Below, piece by piece: positions 47,839 through 60,940 of a stretch of DNA of 64,000 nucleotides (position 1 is its first letter; each line of letters starts with the position of its first letter). Source of the stretch: Flaccisagitta enflata (lineage: Eukaryota; Chaetognatha; Sagittoidea; Aphragmophora); assembly GCA_965153355.1 (NCBI GenBank), contig OZ231127.1:54808001-54872000 (forward strand). The letters are read 5' to 3'. The notes beneath the pieces are model-generated. The model made no database searches. It was not told the origin of the DNA and worked only from the letters and a program-made list of their open reading frames with translations. The translations under genes and the position numbers were made by a program.

Positions 47839-48072
47839 TATAGGCAAAAGCAATACTGTAATAGTCTATACATTCTTGTTTTCAAAGTGTCAAGACTCAA
47901 GAGTCAATACTCAAGAGACTTGACTTTCTGCCCATATTAGTTAACATCGTCAATAGCCAAATCAGAACTGCGTTGAGGTGACCACGCCTACGCGCTTCGG
48001 GGCGGACTTGACGCTTTTTATGGATTGCTTGATGCACATCGAGAGACGTACCACTTAGCCTATATTGTGGAG

Positions 48073-48074
<2 letters not shown>

Positions 48075-48168
<94 letters not shown>
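48075..48168. repeat. (GA)n microsatellite
   Basis: About 46 GA units, followed by GAAA/GGAAAGAA-rich sequence to 48262. Confidence 0.97.
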
Positions 48169-48169
<1 letters not shown>

Positions 48170-48509
48170 GAGCAAAGAAGAAAGAGAGGAAAAAAAGAGA
48201 GAGGGAAGAGACAAAGATAGAAAGGGAAGAAAGAAAAAAGAAAGAAAGAAGGAAAGAAAAGATAGATGGCTTGAAAGTGAAATTCCAGTGTTGTTTACAT
48301 CAAAATGGAAAGAGCGAGTGTGAGCGAGTCATGTGTTTGTGTGCGTGCTTGTGTTTTTTTTTTTTGCGTGTGTGTGCACGTGCAAGAGCATGAAACTGAA
48401 AAAGAAGAGCTCCTCCTACGCCTTTTAAGATGGCGACTGATCTTATCAACCTCTGACTCCCAAATAAGGCCATACAGAAAATAGAAAAGACAGTAATGAT
48501 AGACAGTAA

Positions 48510-48511
<2 letters not shown>

Positions 48512-48603
<92 letters not shown>

Positions 48604-48604
48604 G

Positions 48605-48643
<39 letters not shown>

Positions 48644-48660
48644 AAAGAAAAGAAAGAAAG
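48512..48660. repeat. (GA)n then (GAAA)n, abutting an element
   Basis: GA 48513-48600, GAAA 48605-48659; the family-2 element starts directly after. Confidence 0.97.
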
Positions 48661-48796
48661 TGCCAGTTGCGGCCAGGCGGAAATGTGCTTTTCCACTTTT
48701 CAACTCAAGCGTGACGGACCGACCGACCGACCAACCGACCAACCAACGGACAGACGGACAAAGCCTCTTATAGAGTTGCGTGTCCGCAACTAAAAA
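48661..48796 (-). mobile_element. family-2 element, 5'-truncated
   Basis: GCCAGTTGCGGCCAGGCGG, TTTTCCACTTTTCAACTC, (GACC)n, CAAAGCCTCTTATAGAGTTGCG + TGTCCGCAACT hairpin and AAAAAG. Confidence 0.85.
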
Positions 48797-49315
48797 GAAG
48801 GAAAGAAAGAAAGGCAATGACAGACACACAGCAAGACAGACATTTGCAAGAAAGAGAACAGAGAAAAGATGTGTGAAAAAATTCCCAGCGATGGGGTTTT
48901 TCCCATTTTTGTGCTTTTCAACTCTCTTTAACCTTTTAGCCCGGTTTCAAAGGAACCCCACGCAAATGAGAAGGAGAGGCCTCAAAAGTAAAAGGCTGTG
49001 ACTTTCAGGCCGAAACCAATGTGTCACATTCTATCTTCTTTTTTTCTCTCACTTTTTTCCTCCGCAAGAAGAGAGCGAGGCGAAAAAAAGGCGATATATA
49101 ACGTTAGCATCACTTTTAAGTTTTCTGTGTTGCGTTCATTCTAAATGAAGTGATGTTATATTATAAATGGCCTATCTATATAATCGAGAAAAAAAAAGAC
49201 TTAATAGGTTCAGGTTCAGCATATCGCATACAACTCTGAATGGCTTCGTAATTTCCATGGTGCGATAGATACGGCGGTTTGCAGTTTTCCATAATCTATG
49301 TTCACCAAAGCTTTG
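48797..49315. other. unique spacer, no gene seen
   Basis: No exon or repeat recognised. Confidence 0.35.
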
Positions 49316-49512
49316 TAGTCGCTAGCAAGTTAATCTATAACCCGCTATGTCTGTTCATCCATAGGTCGGTCGGTCGATGTGATGCTCGCACTTAGCTTTT
49401 TTCAGTGTGTACGGGTGGTTTTCCGCATCAATGTCCCTGCCCAAATACTCAGCTGCAGCCCCTGCCCACCCAAACGCGACTTAGGTAGTTGTTTATCCGA
49501 TCATGTTTTTTT
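49316..49512 (+). mobile_element. degraded family-1 element
   Basis: TAGTCGCTAGCAAGTTAATCTATAACCCGCTATGTCTGTTC, GGTCGGTCGG, CTGCCCAAATAC, GCAGCCCCTGCCCACCCAAACGCGACTTAGG, GTTTATCCGATCATGTTTTTT. Confidence 0.7.
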
Positions 49513-49661
49513 TAACAGCGTCCAGCTGCGGTGGTTTAGAGAATATGGGAATGTTGTCTCCTTCTCTTAAAAACAGACTTTTGATGAGTCCGTATCGACA
49601 CTTAAGAAGCCAAATTTGCTCAAAAAGTGACTCTTAGTCGAAAACCATATAAGCCCAGACT

Positions 49662-49875
<214 letters not shown>

Positions 49876-50053
49876 CCTTACGCTTAAAAACATTTGCTTC
49901 TGCTTTGGACAACTGCTGAGATGACAAGATAGAGATATCACATTATGTAAACAAAATAATCGTGCGTCTGTCGGACAAAGAAGTTATTTTCTTATCTTGT
50001 GGAAGATATGGCAAAAAGGGGTATCCACGCAAAATATAGCCTTACCCATTTGC

Positions 50054-50056
<3 letters not shown>

Positions 50057-50084
<28 letters not shown>
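50057..50084. repeat. short (GA)n microsatellite
   Basis: About 14 GA units. Confidence 0.95.
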
Positions 50085-50089
<5 letters not shown>

Positions 50090-50539
50090 AAACAGATGAA
50101 GAAAAAAGTAAAGGGAAAGGAATTTTTTTTGTCTTTTAAGAAAAAAGTATATAAATCTCAAAATGAATAATGAATATCATTGAGTTAAGTCTAGTAATAT
50201 TGTTTTAGGTTGCCATTATCTTTTTTTTTAGCTCCCTCCCCTTATTCGAGGTTTCAAAACGACGATCACAATCTAAAAAAGAAAAGACGATTTGCTGTAA
50301 AATGATAATCACCCTTAAGCCCGAAAGGACATTTTCGTTCTCCCAAAGACAATTGTCATAATGGGCAAATATCAAAAAGAAGAAGAAGAAAAAAAGAATG
50401 AGAACCAAAATCATGCCTCAAGGACGTCTTTGGGTGGAAACGAGCTCAACTCACCCAAACCTAATTCGTTCAACTGGAGACAAACCCAGAAGGGAGACGA
50501 AAGGACAAGGACAATGCAGATGAGAGGTGCGGGGGGGGT

Positions 50540-50876
50540 AGGGTGACCAAAAGTATGGTCAAATTCGAATTTCATCTTTCTCGCGGGAGAAACGTGACCA
50601 TTTCCATCACAGATGATAACCCTAAAATCTGGTGATGATAAGATAAAGTTTACTCATGACCGCCACTCCCATTACATCCCATACAAAATGCATAGGAAGA
50701 ATTCTGTTCTTATTCCAGCCTTATGTTTTACAATGGGAAAAGGGGTTGGGTGGCGGTCATGAGTAAATTTTATCTGATCATCACCAGATTTTAGAGTTAT
50801 CATCTGTGGTGGAAATGGACACATTTCTCCCGCGAGGAACACTAAATTCGGATTTAACCATACTTTCAGTCACACT
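50540..50876. mobile_element. foldback element with about 125-bp arms inside minisatellite
   Basis: GGTGACCAAAAGTATGGTCAAAT...CTCGCGGGAGAAA...GATGATAACCCTAAAATCTGG...ACTCATGACCGCCAC is mirrored from GTGGCGGTCATGAGT at about 50751 to ACTTTCAGTCAC at 50875. A unique centre of about 85 bases. Confidence 0.85.
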
Positions 50877-51057
50877 AGTGGGGGGGGGGACAGTGCAGAT
50901 AACTGGAGAGGGGGCAAAAGGAAAGGGATAATGCAGATGAGAGGTGCGTGGAAAGGAGATGAAAGGACACAAACAATGCAGATGTTTAGGGGTGGGGAAG
51001 GGAGAGAAAAGGACTGGACAATGCAGGTAACTGGTGCGGGGGGTAAGGAGAGAAAAA

Positions 51058-51392
51058 ACAAGTCATCCAAGGATCGCACATGGTCAGCGGTACTCGATGC
51101 CCTGCTTGGAGTGATCAGCTGAAGAAGTGGAGTGGGAGCAGAGCAGCGGCCCCAAAGGGCCGATGTCTTGTAGGACAGGGGTGAATTTCTATACATCCTG
51201 TGGAGGCATGTTTGAGGTCTTTTGGGCAATTTTCCATGATATTCAATGGGAGTTGTGTATTTTTTCCATTTCTCATCAACTTTTTATGTTATTGAATGGG
51301 AATGTCACATATTTTTCCATTATTGGTCATTTTTCCATGTTATCCAATTGGAATTTCACCATCCATTCAGACTACCTTTGGGGCCACTGCCC
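51058..51392 (+). mobile_element. family-3 element inside minisatellite
   Basis: ACAAGTCATCCAAGGATCGCACATGG at the left, CGGCCCCAAAGGGCCG, TGTCTTGTAGGACAGGGGTGAATTTC, a core of CAATTTTCCATGATATTCAATGGGA units, and an end CCTTTGGGGCCACTGCCC. The flanking minisatellite unit resumes with AAAAAGGACAATGC. Confidence 0.85.
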
Positions 51393-51952
51393 AAAAAGGA
51401 CAATGCAATTAAGAGGTGCGGGGAAGGGAGACGGAAGGACAAGGACAATTCAGATGAGAGGTGCGGGGAAGAGAGACTAAAGGACAAGAATAATGCAGAG
51501 GAGAGGTGCGGAAGCAGGGCTAGCAATTTTTTGCTTGTCAGCCTTACGATTCCAAGGATAAGACGGTAATTTTTTTTTCCAATGCGGGGTACATGCGCAT
51601 TGCAATGCATTGCTGTTTCAGGCGGTCCGATTGAAATAGTATTTTGCTTTGCTGTTCTCGACTGTATATTAGCCTGTAGCTAAATGACAAAAAGCAATGA
51701 AATTAACACTCTACGAGCAGATCATGTTGTGGGACTGTCTCAGGCTTCTATTGAAATCAATATTGGCTTTAGAATGCCATTTTTAGGTGGTCGCGCCTTA
51801 CCTTCTATTATCCTTACCCTTATAGGAAATCCAAAATTTCAAAATACTCAAATTCCAATTCTGTCTGCAGATTTGAAAGGTGGTCAAAAGTGCTGTCAAA
51901 TAACGCGAAACATACCTTTCCTTTTAATTTCTTTGTAAAATTGTTAAACCTA

Positions 51953-52515
51953 CAGTAGATTCCGTCTAGACTTGGGATAACGGGGGCAAGCGTTGAAGAA
52001 AGACAAATGAAGCCAGGGGGGTGATATTTAGAATATAGACATATAAAAAGTTGCTTTATTCCCCATGATAGCTGGTTGCCATGGAAACACATTTCCATGT
52101 ATTCTCGCAAAAATATCAATATTTTGAGAAATTTTTTTAGGGAATATTGCTTAAAATCAAATTTGCAACAACTTTCCCACAGTATGTTCTGTAAGAATGT
52201 CGATCGTTTGGCTGTTGCTAGGGGCTGTCACACATAGTTACTCTTCCTAGCAACGGCAAAACGAGCGATATTCTTACAGAACATACTGTGGGAAAGTTGT
52301 TGCAAATTTGATTTTAAGCAATGTTCCCTGAAAAAATTTCTCAAAATGTTGATATTTTTGCGAGAATACATGGAAATGTGTTTCCATAGCAACCAGCTAT
52401 CATGGGTAATAAAGTATCCTTTTATTAGTTTATATTCTAAATATCACTCCCCTAGCTTCATTTGTTTTTCCATAATGCTTGCCCCCGTTATCTCAAGTCT
52501 AGATGGAATCTACTG
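51953..52515. mobile_element. TA-flanked foldback, CAGTAGATTCC ends, about 275-bp arms
   Basis: CAGTAGATTCCGTCTAGAC...GGGGGCAAGC at the left, GCTTGCCCCCGTTATC...GATGGAATCTACTG at the right. Arms match nearly to the centre (CAGTATGTTCTGTAAGAATG against its inverse at about 52275-52292). TA at 51951-51952 and 52516-52517. A simple relative of the element at 28282-29974. Confidence 0.9.
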
Positions 52516-52517
52516 TA

Positions 52518-53482
<965 letters not shown>

Positions 53483-54720
53483 GTTGGATGAACTGACGCA
53501 TACATATACTGTTAACTACGAAAGGGCATCTATAGATTATTTGATATTGAGCATCCTGACCTAAGAACGATGTTATCGAGAGAAAAACCGGCGACAACTC
53601 TTGTTGCACACATTCGGGGAAGAAATGAGGAAAAGAGGGCAAGAATGTCCTAAGGCTATGTTTGCCTGCTTAAATTGGATTTACATTGTCACACTAGAGT
53701 CAGAGAGACGGCGTTTCCAACCAAAGTCGAATCTAACAAAAATTAAGCGGAAAACCACTACGGCAATAAAAGTGTGAAAGGCGTACTTATAGTCGATCTA
53801 TCATGATGAAAATATAATTGTAGTAGCCAAGGGCTTCCGAGGACTGCAGTTCAAATTTCATGTCAGTGAGTCAACATGAAGTAGGTTTTCCTTGATTTAT
53901 TGCATCAATGGTTTTCCGCCGGGCCGCCTAATTTTTGCACCAGTGTTGCATTTGTACTCGCAGTATTTTCTTTCTTTAATTCAGCAATTGCCCCCTTCGC
54001 TTTGAGGCAACAAACCCGCTAAGATTCATACAAAATCGCAAAGCAATAAAGCTTGACTCGGCCTCGGGTAACTGTTGAGTCGATCACTAAAGAAAGCTAT
54101 TGACCTTCTTTCTTTGCTTTACTTTCGTCGGCATTACGGTCTTTTCATACGGCGTAAGCTGGTCACCAGATGCCATCTAACGTCCACCACATTAAGGTCA
54201 TTAGCAAATGAAGCTGTTATTAGACTTCATGGTAATTTACTAATGAGAACACCATGGCCATTAAAAGATGAAAACTCGAGCGCTTATTTCGGCAAAACAG
54301 GCAGAAGGAGAACAGTTTTAATTCTCTTCAAAAATACTTTGATCTCAAAACACTTGAGAATAAAGATAAAACAAACTTGTAATTCAAGTTGTATTAAGAT
54401 TTATGCAGTATTTTTGAGGCCCGAGGGAAGTTTACTTAGACACGCAAGTCTAGACAAATGTGACTCGAAAATGAGGCTAAAGTGGGTGCGATAGTAAAAC
54501 GCGGTTAAAGACGTGGAAAAGGAAGGAATTCGTCATGAATTTAAGTTGCTTTTGAAGGGAAGAGTTTAGTATGAGGTGATTAGTAGCAGAAACTATCTTT
54601 CGCTTAATTACTTTTTTTCCGTCTGGACGAGCTTCTACTTCAAACAGTTCTTCCTCAAAATTCCACTTCTTGATTTGAATGAAAAGAGTCTCACCCAAAT
54701 CTCCCAGAATTTATGAGAAA
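53483..54720. other. unique stretch, no gene supported
   Basis: Contains a 139-codon plus-strand frame at 54075-54494 (Lys/Arg-rich, no domain recognised). With no splice, promoter or homology evidence I do not call it a gene. Confidence 0.35.
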
Positions 54721-54726
54721 GAAAAA

Positions 54727-54732
54727 GAATGA

Positions 54733-54806
<74 letters not shown>

Positions 54807-54845
54807 GAGATAGAGAGATTAGTTTATCATATAACGCTCGTTCTA

Positions 54846-54913
<68 letters not shown>
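54727..54913. repeat. (GA)n ... (CT)n inverted pair
   Basis: GA/GAAA 54740-54803 and CT 54851-54911, separated by about 48 bases. Confidence 0.96.
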
Positions 54914-54915
<2 letters not shown>

Positions 54916-55034
54916 CAGTTACTTTCTGTTTTTGCCTTATTTTGCTAAATCTCGCTTGATCATATTTTCATTTTGTTATCGGATGTTTCGTTATTACTGG
55001 CTCTTTTAGAAAATTTTGTGTATTTCTTGGGGAC

Positions 55035-56013
55035 ATAACCTTGGCGTCATAAAAAATGGCGGATTTTTCAAACCTTTTTTACCAGACTAAATTTGAGAGA
55101 AACTAAGAAAAATTGGTGATGGTTAGAAAGCTCTTCGAAAGATCTTCCATTTGAGTCATGTCGCAACATTGTCGCTCAAATGGTTTAGAATCTATATCAA
55201 TTTGAAAAACACTTCTCTTTTTCCGCTCTTACGGTGTGTAAGCAACCATAACTTAAAAACAATCTCTTGAAAACCATGCTTAATCTTATCCGATTGAGAT
55301 AAAAATTGATATGGTGGTACAACAAACCTTCTTCTAACAGCTCCTAAAATTTCATCCAAATCGGACAATTTCTTCTATCATTCTTACCATGCAAAAGATT
55401 TCAATGTTGGTTTGCAAAACTGTGGTTTGAAAAAAATCAGTAATTGGATTTTATTGAGTGTCTTGTTCATTAGAATATGGTTGAAATTGTTAAAAATCTA
55501 TGACAGTTTTAGACTCCGTTCAAAGATCTATATTTTGGGCACTCTTCCAAAAAAGAAAACTGAGTATGAGCTCAAACAATGCAGAAATAAATGCATGTTT
55601 TCTTGAAATTGCATCATTTGTTAAGAATTTTTATGAGGCATAGTAAAGGAACATGCAAAAACCATAGAAAGAAATTTCCAATTTTCACAAAAATTGAACT
55701 GGTATCAGAAGACACACAATTTAGACATCACCTAAAATTTCAAGGCAATCGGACAAGAGCTTCTACCATTTTGGTAATGATGAAATTATTAGCAATTTTT
55801 GTTTAACGATACACCGTAGGGGTGAAAAAAGAGAGGTTTTGTTTAAATCACTGTAACTTCTAAACCGTTTAAGCCACCACATCCAGACACGACTTAAATG
55901 AAAGATCTTTCGAAAAGCTTTCCAATCATCACCAATTTTGCTTAGTTTCTTTTAAATTAAGTTGGTTAAAATAGCTTTTAAAAATCCGCCATTTTTTATG
56001 ACGCCAAGGTTAT
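55035..56013. mobile_element. 1-kb foldback element, ATAACCTTGGCGTC ends
   Basis: ATAACCTTGGCGTCATAAAAAATGGCGGATTTTT at the left and its inverse at 55980-56013. Arms also share TTGGTGATGGTTAGAAAGCTC and TTCGAAAGATCTTYCATTT. A TA dinucleotide sits just inside each end. The internal frames at 55412-55806 are AT-rich and unrelated to transposases I can recognise. Confidence 0.85.
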
Positions 56014-56402
56014 TTGTTTTTTTTTAGGCTGTATCTCGTCTATATGAAGATGAAATGATTAACTAGGAGTCCTAGTCTAGGACGAGCCTTATTGTCGCAG
56101 ACAGGGACAGAAACCACCATAAAAGGATTCTATGATGTCTAAAAACAGGCAGTATCGTGTCCATATCTAAAAGAAGTCATACAACTTTTTGGATTACAGC
56201 CGATGAGGCGATATGCAATGGAAAAACTATAGACTCGGTCTCTCCCTCATATCCACGAACGGTTCGAAGCGGGCACCCAACCGTCGAATCTCGAGGAGAT
56301 AGCGTGAGCGTGTGTGAGAGCGTGTGTGAGAGCGTTCTCAATCTTTCATGCTAATTAGTTTCTAAAGATTCTCGTCGGCCTTCAAGATTTTTGTGTCTGG
56401 GT

Positions 56403-56438
<36 letters not shown>

Positions 56439-56524
56439 ACTCATCGCCTAAGGCCTAGGAGAAATTTTTTCCACATAAATGCTTCGATGATGAGTTCGGG
56501 TGAAAATCGAGAACCAAACGAGGT
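56014..56524. repeat. spacer with (CT)n tract 56407-56437
   Basis: Unique sequence and a short CT tract; GAGCGTGTGTGA duplicated at 56305-56335. Confidence 0.5.
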
Positions 56525-58225
56525 TACGCCAACGCCGCACCCAATATTCGCCGCATCCATTGCTTGCCGCACCCATTACTCGCAACACCTAATATCTACC
56601 ACTTACTTAATTCACCCAATATTCGCCGCACCCATTAATTGCCACACCCACTACTTGCAATGTCTATTATATACCACTTGCTCACTTCACACAATATTCC
56701 CCACATCCATTACTTGCTGCACCCACTACTTGCAATGCCTAATATCTATCACTTTCTCACTTCACCCGATATTCGCCGCATCCATTACTTGCCACACCCA
56801 TTACTGGCAACGCCTAATATCTACCACTTACTTCACCCAATATTCGCCATACTCCTTAATTGCCACACCCATTACTCGCAATGCCTAATATCTACCACTT
56901 TCTTACTTCACCCAATACCACGCGAATAAAAAAAAAGACGCACTTTTAAATGACTATTTTAGCTATTTAATCTTTGATTTCAAATAAAATGTTTTGCACT
57001 ATTGAAAAGCCCAGTTTTTAAGCTTTGAGAATCAAAAAGAAAAAGTTCTTAATCTTGAGGCGTTTGGGCGTAGTAAAAAATAGAGTAAAAATAGACAAAA
57101 AACGTTTTCACAATTCCATAAGAGAAGAAGAACTCAAGATAATCAGTGTTTCTCTTTGATGAGCTATAACTTTTAAACCGTTTGAGATACAGACTTGGGA
57201 TTGGTCTAGATTGAAAGAAAATTTAAAAATCTTCAAAATTACTCTGACTGAAAAATGGTTGAAAGTTTTTCTTAAGTATTTTCATAAGAAAAAGAAACAA
57301 TAAACAATTTTTTAATAATTTTGAATTTTGTCAAGTGCTCAAAATACTAGTTGTCTTTGACTGGCTGTAACTTTTAAACGGTTTGAGAGACAGACCTGGG
57401 ACTGGTCTAGATGGAAAGAAAATTCGAAAATCTTTAAAACACTTTTAGTGGAAAAATTTTTTTTGTCTGTTCTATCAATAAATGACCAGCTGCGTCTTTT
57501 TTTTTATACGCGTGGTATTCGCCGCACCTATCATTTGCCACACCCACTACTTTCAATGTCTTATATATACCACTTGCTCACTTCACCCAATAATCGCCGC
57601 ATCCATTGCTTGCTGCACCCATAATTGCAACGCCTAACATCTACCACTTGCTCACTTCTTACAATATTCCCCACATCCATTACTTGCCCACATCCATTAC
57701 TTGCCCCCACCCATTACTTGCACTGTCTTATATCTACCACTTACTCACTTCACTCAATATTAGCCGCACCCATTACTTGCCGCACCCACTACTCGTCTTA
57801 TATCTACCACTTACTCACTTCACACAACATTTGCCGCATCCATTGCTTGCTGCAACCATAATTGCAACGCCTAACATTTACCACTTACTTCACCCAATAT
57901 TAGCCAAACCCATTGATTGCCGCACCCACTACTTGCAATGTCTTGTATCTACCACTTACTCACTTCATACAATATTCGCCACATCCATTACTTACCGCAC
58001 CCATTACTTGCCACACCCATTACTTGCAATTTTCTATATCTTCAACTTACTCACTTCACCCAATATTCGCCGCATCCATTGCTTGCCACACCTATTACTC
58101 ACAACGCCTAATGTCTACCACTTCACCCAATATTTACCTTACCCATTACTTGACGCACCCATTACTCGCAACTCCCAATATCTTATACTTTTGTTACTCA
58201 CTCCCCCCAATACTCATCGCACCCA
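56525..58225. repeat. minisatellite/higher-order array, interrupted by a TA element
   Basis: Modules CCCATTACTTGCCGCACCC, ACTTGCAATGTCTAATATC and TACCACTTACTCACTTCACCCAATATTCGCCGCAT recur in order with a long period of about 95 bp and internal shorter repeats. Two blocks lie at 56525-56917 and 57516-58225. Open frames (PHPLLA/YHLLTS repeats) follow from the repeat and carry no gene signal. Confidence 0.92.
56918..57515. mobile_element. 598-bp TA-flanked MITE in minisatellite
   Basis: CCACGCGAATAAAAAAAAAGACGC at the left; inverse GCGTCTTTTTTTTTATACGCGTGG at the right. TA at 56916-56917 and 57516-57517. Removing the element plus one TA restores the array phrase CACCCAATATTCGCCGCA. The interior has two diverged direct copies of TAACTTTTAAAC.GTTTGAGA.ACAGAC (57168 and 57369). 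Confidence 0.93.
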
Positions 58226-59686
58226 TAACTCCCCCCTCCCATATTTACTCTGTGAAAAAAAGAACCTTTCATTTGCCTTCAATCTAAGTGACTAGGAGTT
58301 AACAACGAACATACCAAACTATTTTTAATATCTAGTAAATATGTGACCGCCTTGGGCATTCACCTCCTCCTGCATATGCTCTGGAGGTGCTCTGGAGTGA
58401 TGTTGCTCAAAACCTTTTGTGTAAAAGTTACCCCTTTCACGCAATGTGTTTCAGCTCCATTTTTTGTTTTATCTTTTTGTTTTGCTGCAGACTTTCTGTT
58501 TGAATCCACGAGTTCTCCATCGAATTGAGATTTAGACTGGCCTACGCCAACCCTGGAAGAGCTTTACTCGTACATCTTTATGTCATTTCTTGGTTCATTT
58601 GGCCCACCGCACATGCAAAAAGGGACTGCTTTCTTCATTCGACTCTCATTTCTAAACGAATAAAGATACAGGAACCAGCTTGAAACATGGAGGATGCGAA
58701 TTTTGAAAAAAAAAAATCCTCTCACTTCGATTCATGGCCAAGATGGTAAATGACATTTTTGAGCAATGTTGATTATCGCCTTTGTATAAGCTTCGAGTGC
58801 CATTGAACACTATATCAAACAAAAGAGCCTTGCAAATGTTTTTCATGCGTCTAGTTACTTATGTCGCAATATACTGTATTCAATATGTATAAATCAATTA
58901 ATGTTCATGAATGGCTCTATACATCCGGGTTCGGCAACTACAAAGCAATTTCTGATTGTGACGAATGATTTGTATCAAAACTCATGAGGGATAAGTCTAT
59001 AGACTATAGTACCTAATTTATATGATATTTATATGAAGTTATATGTGATGCAATGTTGTCCTACTCATATAGTTTAGTACCTTGGTAAAGAATGCCGGCG
59101 GTCCCAGTTGGTTGACTCTCGATTCTTGCCTCTAAGGGTATGGTTTCTTCACAACATTGCCTTTGGTAACTACATTATCTTTTGATGATTTGCTTATCCT
59201 TTGGTTATTTGTTTTGCATAATTTGGATTATGATTACATCAGTTTTCAGAGTTTGGGGTTGACTCAGAGTAACTTGATGAATTTGTATCTGTTAAGCCAC
59301 TCTGTGGCAGGGGCTGAGGTGAATTTCGATAATTCTAAGGATAGTGGTGAAGGGTGCGCAGTAAACCCCAGTAAGAGCTCCTAAGGCTCTTATCCTTATT
59401 CTTGTTTTTTGGTTGTGATGTAATGTTGTCCTACTCATATATGGTAGATACGTTTTATACTTTCTCAAAAACATAATCGATAGTCATGAAAACGTAAATC
59501 AAAGCACGATGGTAAAAAAATACAACAGGAATGAAAAAAAAGATTATGATATGCTTGAGATATGATATCACTTACCTGTGTTTTTTCATTGCGATGAGGA
59601 ATGAAAAAAAAGAAAGAAAAGGAAATTGGTTAAAGATTAGATGGTTGTTGATTAGTAATCGCTAACTAACCAGATAAAAAGCAAAC

Positions 59687-59690
<4 letters not shown>
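58226..59690. other. unique stretch with a 28-bp direct repeat, no gene seen
   Basis: TGTGATG.AATGTTGTCCTACTCATATA (one mismatch) lies at 59044-59071 and 59414-59441, bracketing about 340 bases. A strong minus-strand donor ACACAG|GTAAGT at about 59570-59580 lacks a convincing exon. Confidence 0.45.

Positions 59691-59742
<52 letters not shown>
59689..59742. repeat. (CT)n microsatellite
   Basis: About 25 CT units. Confidence 0.97.
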
Positions 59743-59746
<4 letters not shown>

Positions 59747-59955
59747 ATACATCCGGTTGGTCTAACAAAGTAAATCCTTCTTTGCGAAAATTTCCTTCAA
59801 ATCCGATGCTTATCGCTCAGAAATGGCAACTGGGTTAAAAGCAACTCCAGATAAATTCAAGGCGGCGTTCAGACGTAAAAATATCAACTCCCTGGCAATG
59901 GCTCAGCCAGCCAATGCCAATGGGCAAAAAAAGTGAGAGAAAGTGAAAATGAGAA

Positions 59956-60068
<113 letters not shown>

Positions 60069-60181
60069 TCACATAAAAAATGCGAACCGCAATAAATAAA
60101 AGTAAACAGTTTTTAATTGAGACGAATGACGGATATTGCCGTTTGCATGGGCCAATATTCGCGATGGCAGCGTAAAACAAG

Positions 60182-60212
60182 GAAAGAAAGATAGAAAGAA
60201 AGAAAGAAAAAG

Positions 60213-60295
<83 letters not shown>

Positions 60296-60298
60296 AAT
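60182..60298. repeat. (GAAA)n microsatellite
   Basis: About 28 GAAA units. Confidence 0.97.
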
Positions 60299-60345
60299 GA
60301 ATAAACAACCATAACCCTCTACCGTGGGAAACAAAGCATGAAAGA

Positions 60346-60594
60346 AAACAAGGCCGGATACACGGCTACCCCAGTCGCGTGCGGGTGGGCCGGGGCCATT
60401 ATTGAGGTCAGTGGAGCATTTGGGCAGGAGCTGTAAGGCCAAAAACCCCATTAACGCCGACCAAGTAAAGTGTGATGGACGGACGGACGGACGGACGGAC
60501 GGACGGACGGACGGACGGACGGACGGACGGACCGACGGACCGATGGACGGACCGACAAAGCGAGGTGTAGAGTCGCGTAGCACGCGACTAAAAA
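60346..60594 (-). mobile_element. family-1 element with longest GGAC tract
   Basis: AACAAGGCCGGATACACGGCTACCCC...GTGGGCCGGGGCCATTATTGAGG, TTTGGGCAGGAGCTGTAAGGCC, AAGTAAAGTGTGATGGAC, about 16 GGAC units (60476-60540), CAAAGCGAGGTGTAGA + GTCGCGTAGCACGCGAC hairpin, TAAAAA. Confidence 0.93.
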
Positions 60595-60854
60595 GAGAGA
60601 TATTGTATAAAACGTTCGGGGTTATGATGTATACAATGCACAGGCTCACATGGGTGAAAGTAAAAGTTAAGGATAACAAATTTTATATAGACACATCTCA
60701 TCATTTTTAGCGATTCATACAATTATCAAATGTCAGGCAACTCTGCCATTAGCAACTTTCTAAAGTAATTCAAACAAAAAAGTCAAACAAAAAAGTCAGG
60801 CCTGACCGTCCGGAATAGACTTTCAAAATTTACATAAAGAACAAAAGAACAAAA

Positions 60855-60858
<4 letters not shown>

Positions 60859-60938
<80 letters not shown>
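60859..60938. repeat. (GA)n microsatellite abutting an element
   Basis: About 39 GA units; the next bases are ACAAGGCCGGATAC. Confidence 0.98.

Positions 60939-60940
<2 letters not shown>

Larger units (their letters stand above)
50490..51515. repeat. minisatellite, about 43-bp unit, split by two elements
   Basis: The unit contains GGACAAGGACAATGCAGATG + AGAGGTGCGGGGAAGGGAGA. Copies lie at 50500-50536, 50885-51056 and 51393-51515. The intervening bases are a foldback (50540-50876) and a family-3 element (51058-51392). Confidence 0.9.

Noticed and set aside
53812-53872. tRNA-like words GTAGTAGCCAAGGGC...CAGTTCAAATTT
   Set aside because: B-box match poor and no stem pairing; no second copy seen.
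54075-54494. 139-codon non-repetitive frame, Lys/Arg-rich
   Set aside because: No recognised domain, no splice or promoter support; such a length is expected by chance in 64 kb of six frames.
56525-58225. CRISPR-like regular repeats
   Set aside because: Repeats are contiguous and diverged, without unique spacers of constant length; eukaryotic minisatellite.
57606-58295. 229-codon frame with PHPLLA/YHLLTS repeats
   Set aside because: Minisatellite-derived; the adjacent block of the same array is interrupted by a MITE and shows no frame conservation.
59560-59610. Strong donor ACACAG|GTAAGT on the minus strand preceded by ATGAAAAAA
   Set aside because: No acceptable acceptor or signal-peptide-like coding; only 14 bases would be coding. 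It could be a first exon but is unsupported.
60476-60540. (GGAC)n as an independent microsatellite
   Set aside because: It is the internal tract of the family-1 element at 60346-60594 and occurs at the same place in other copies.
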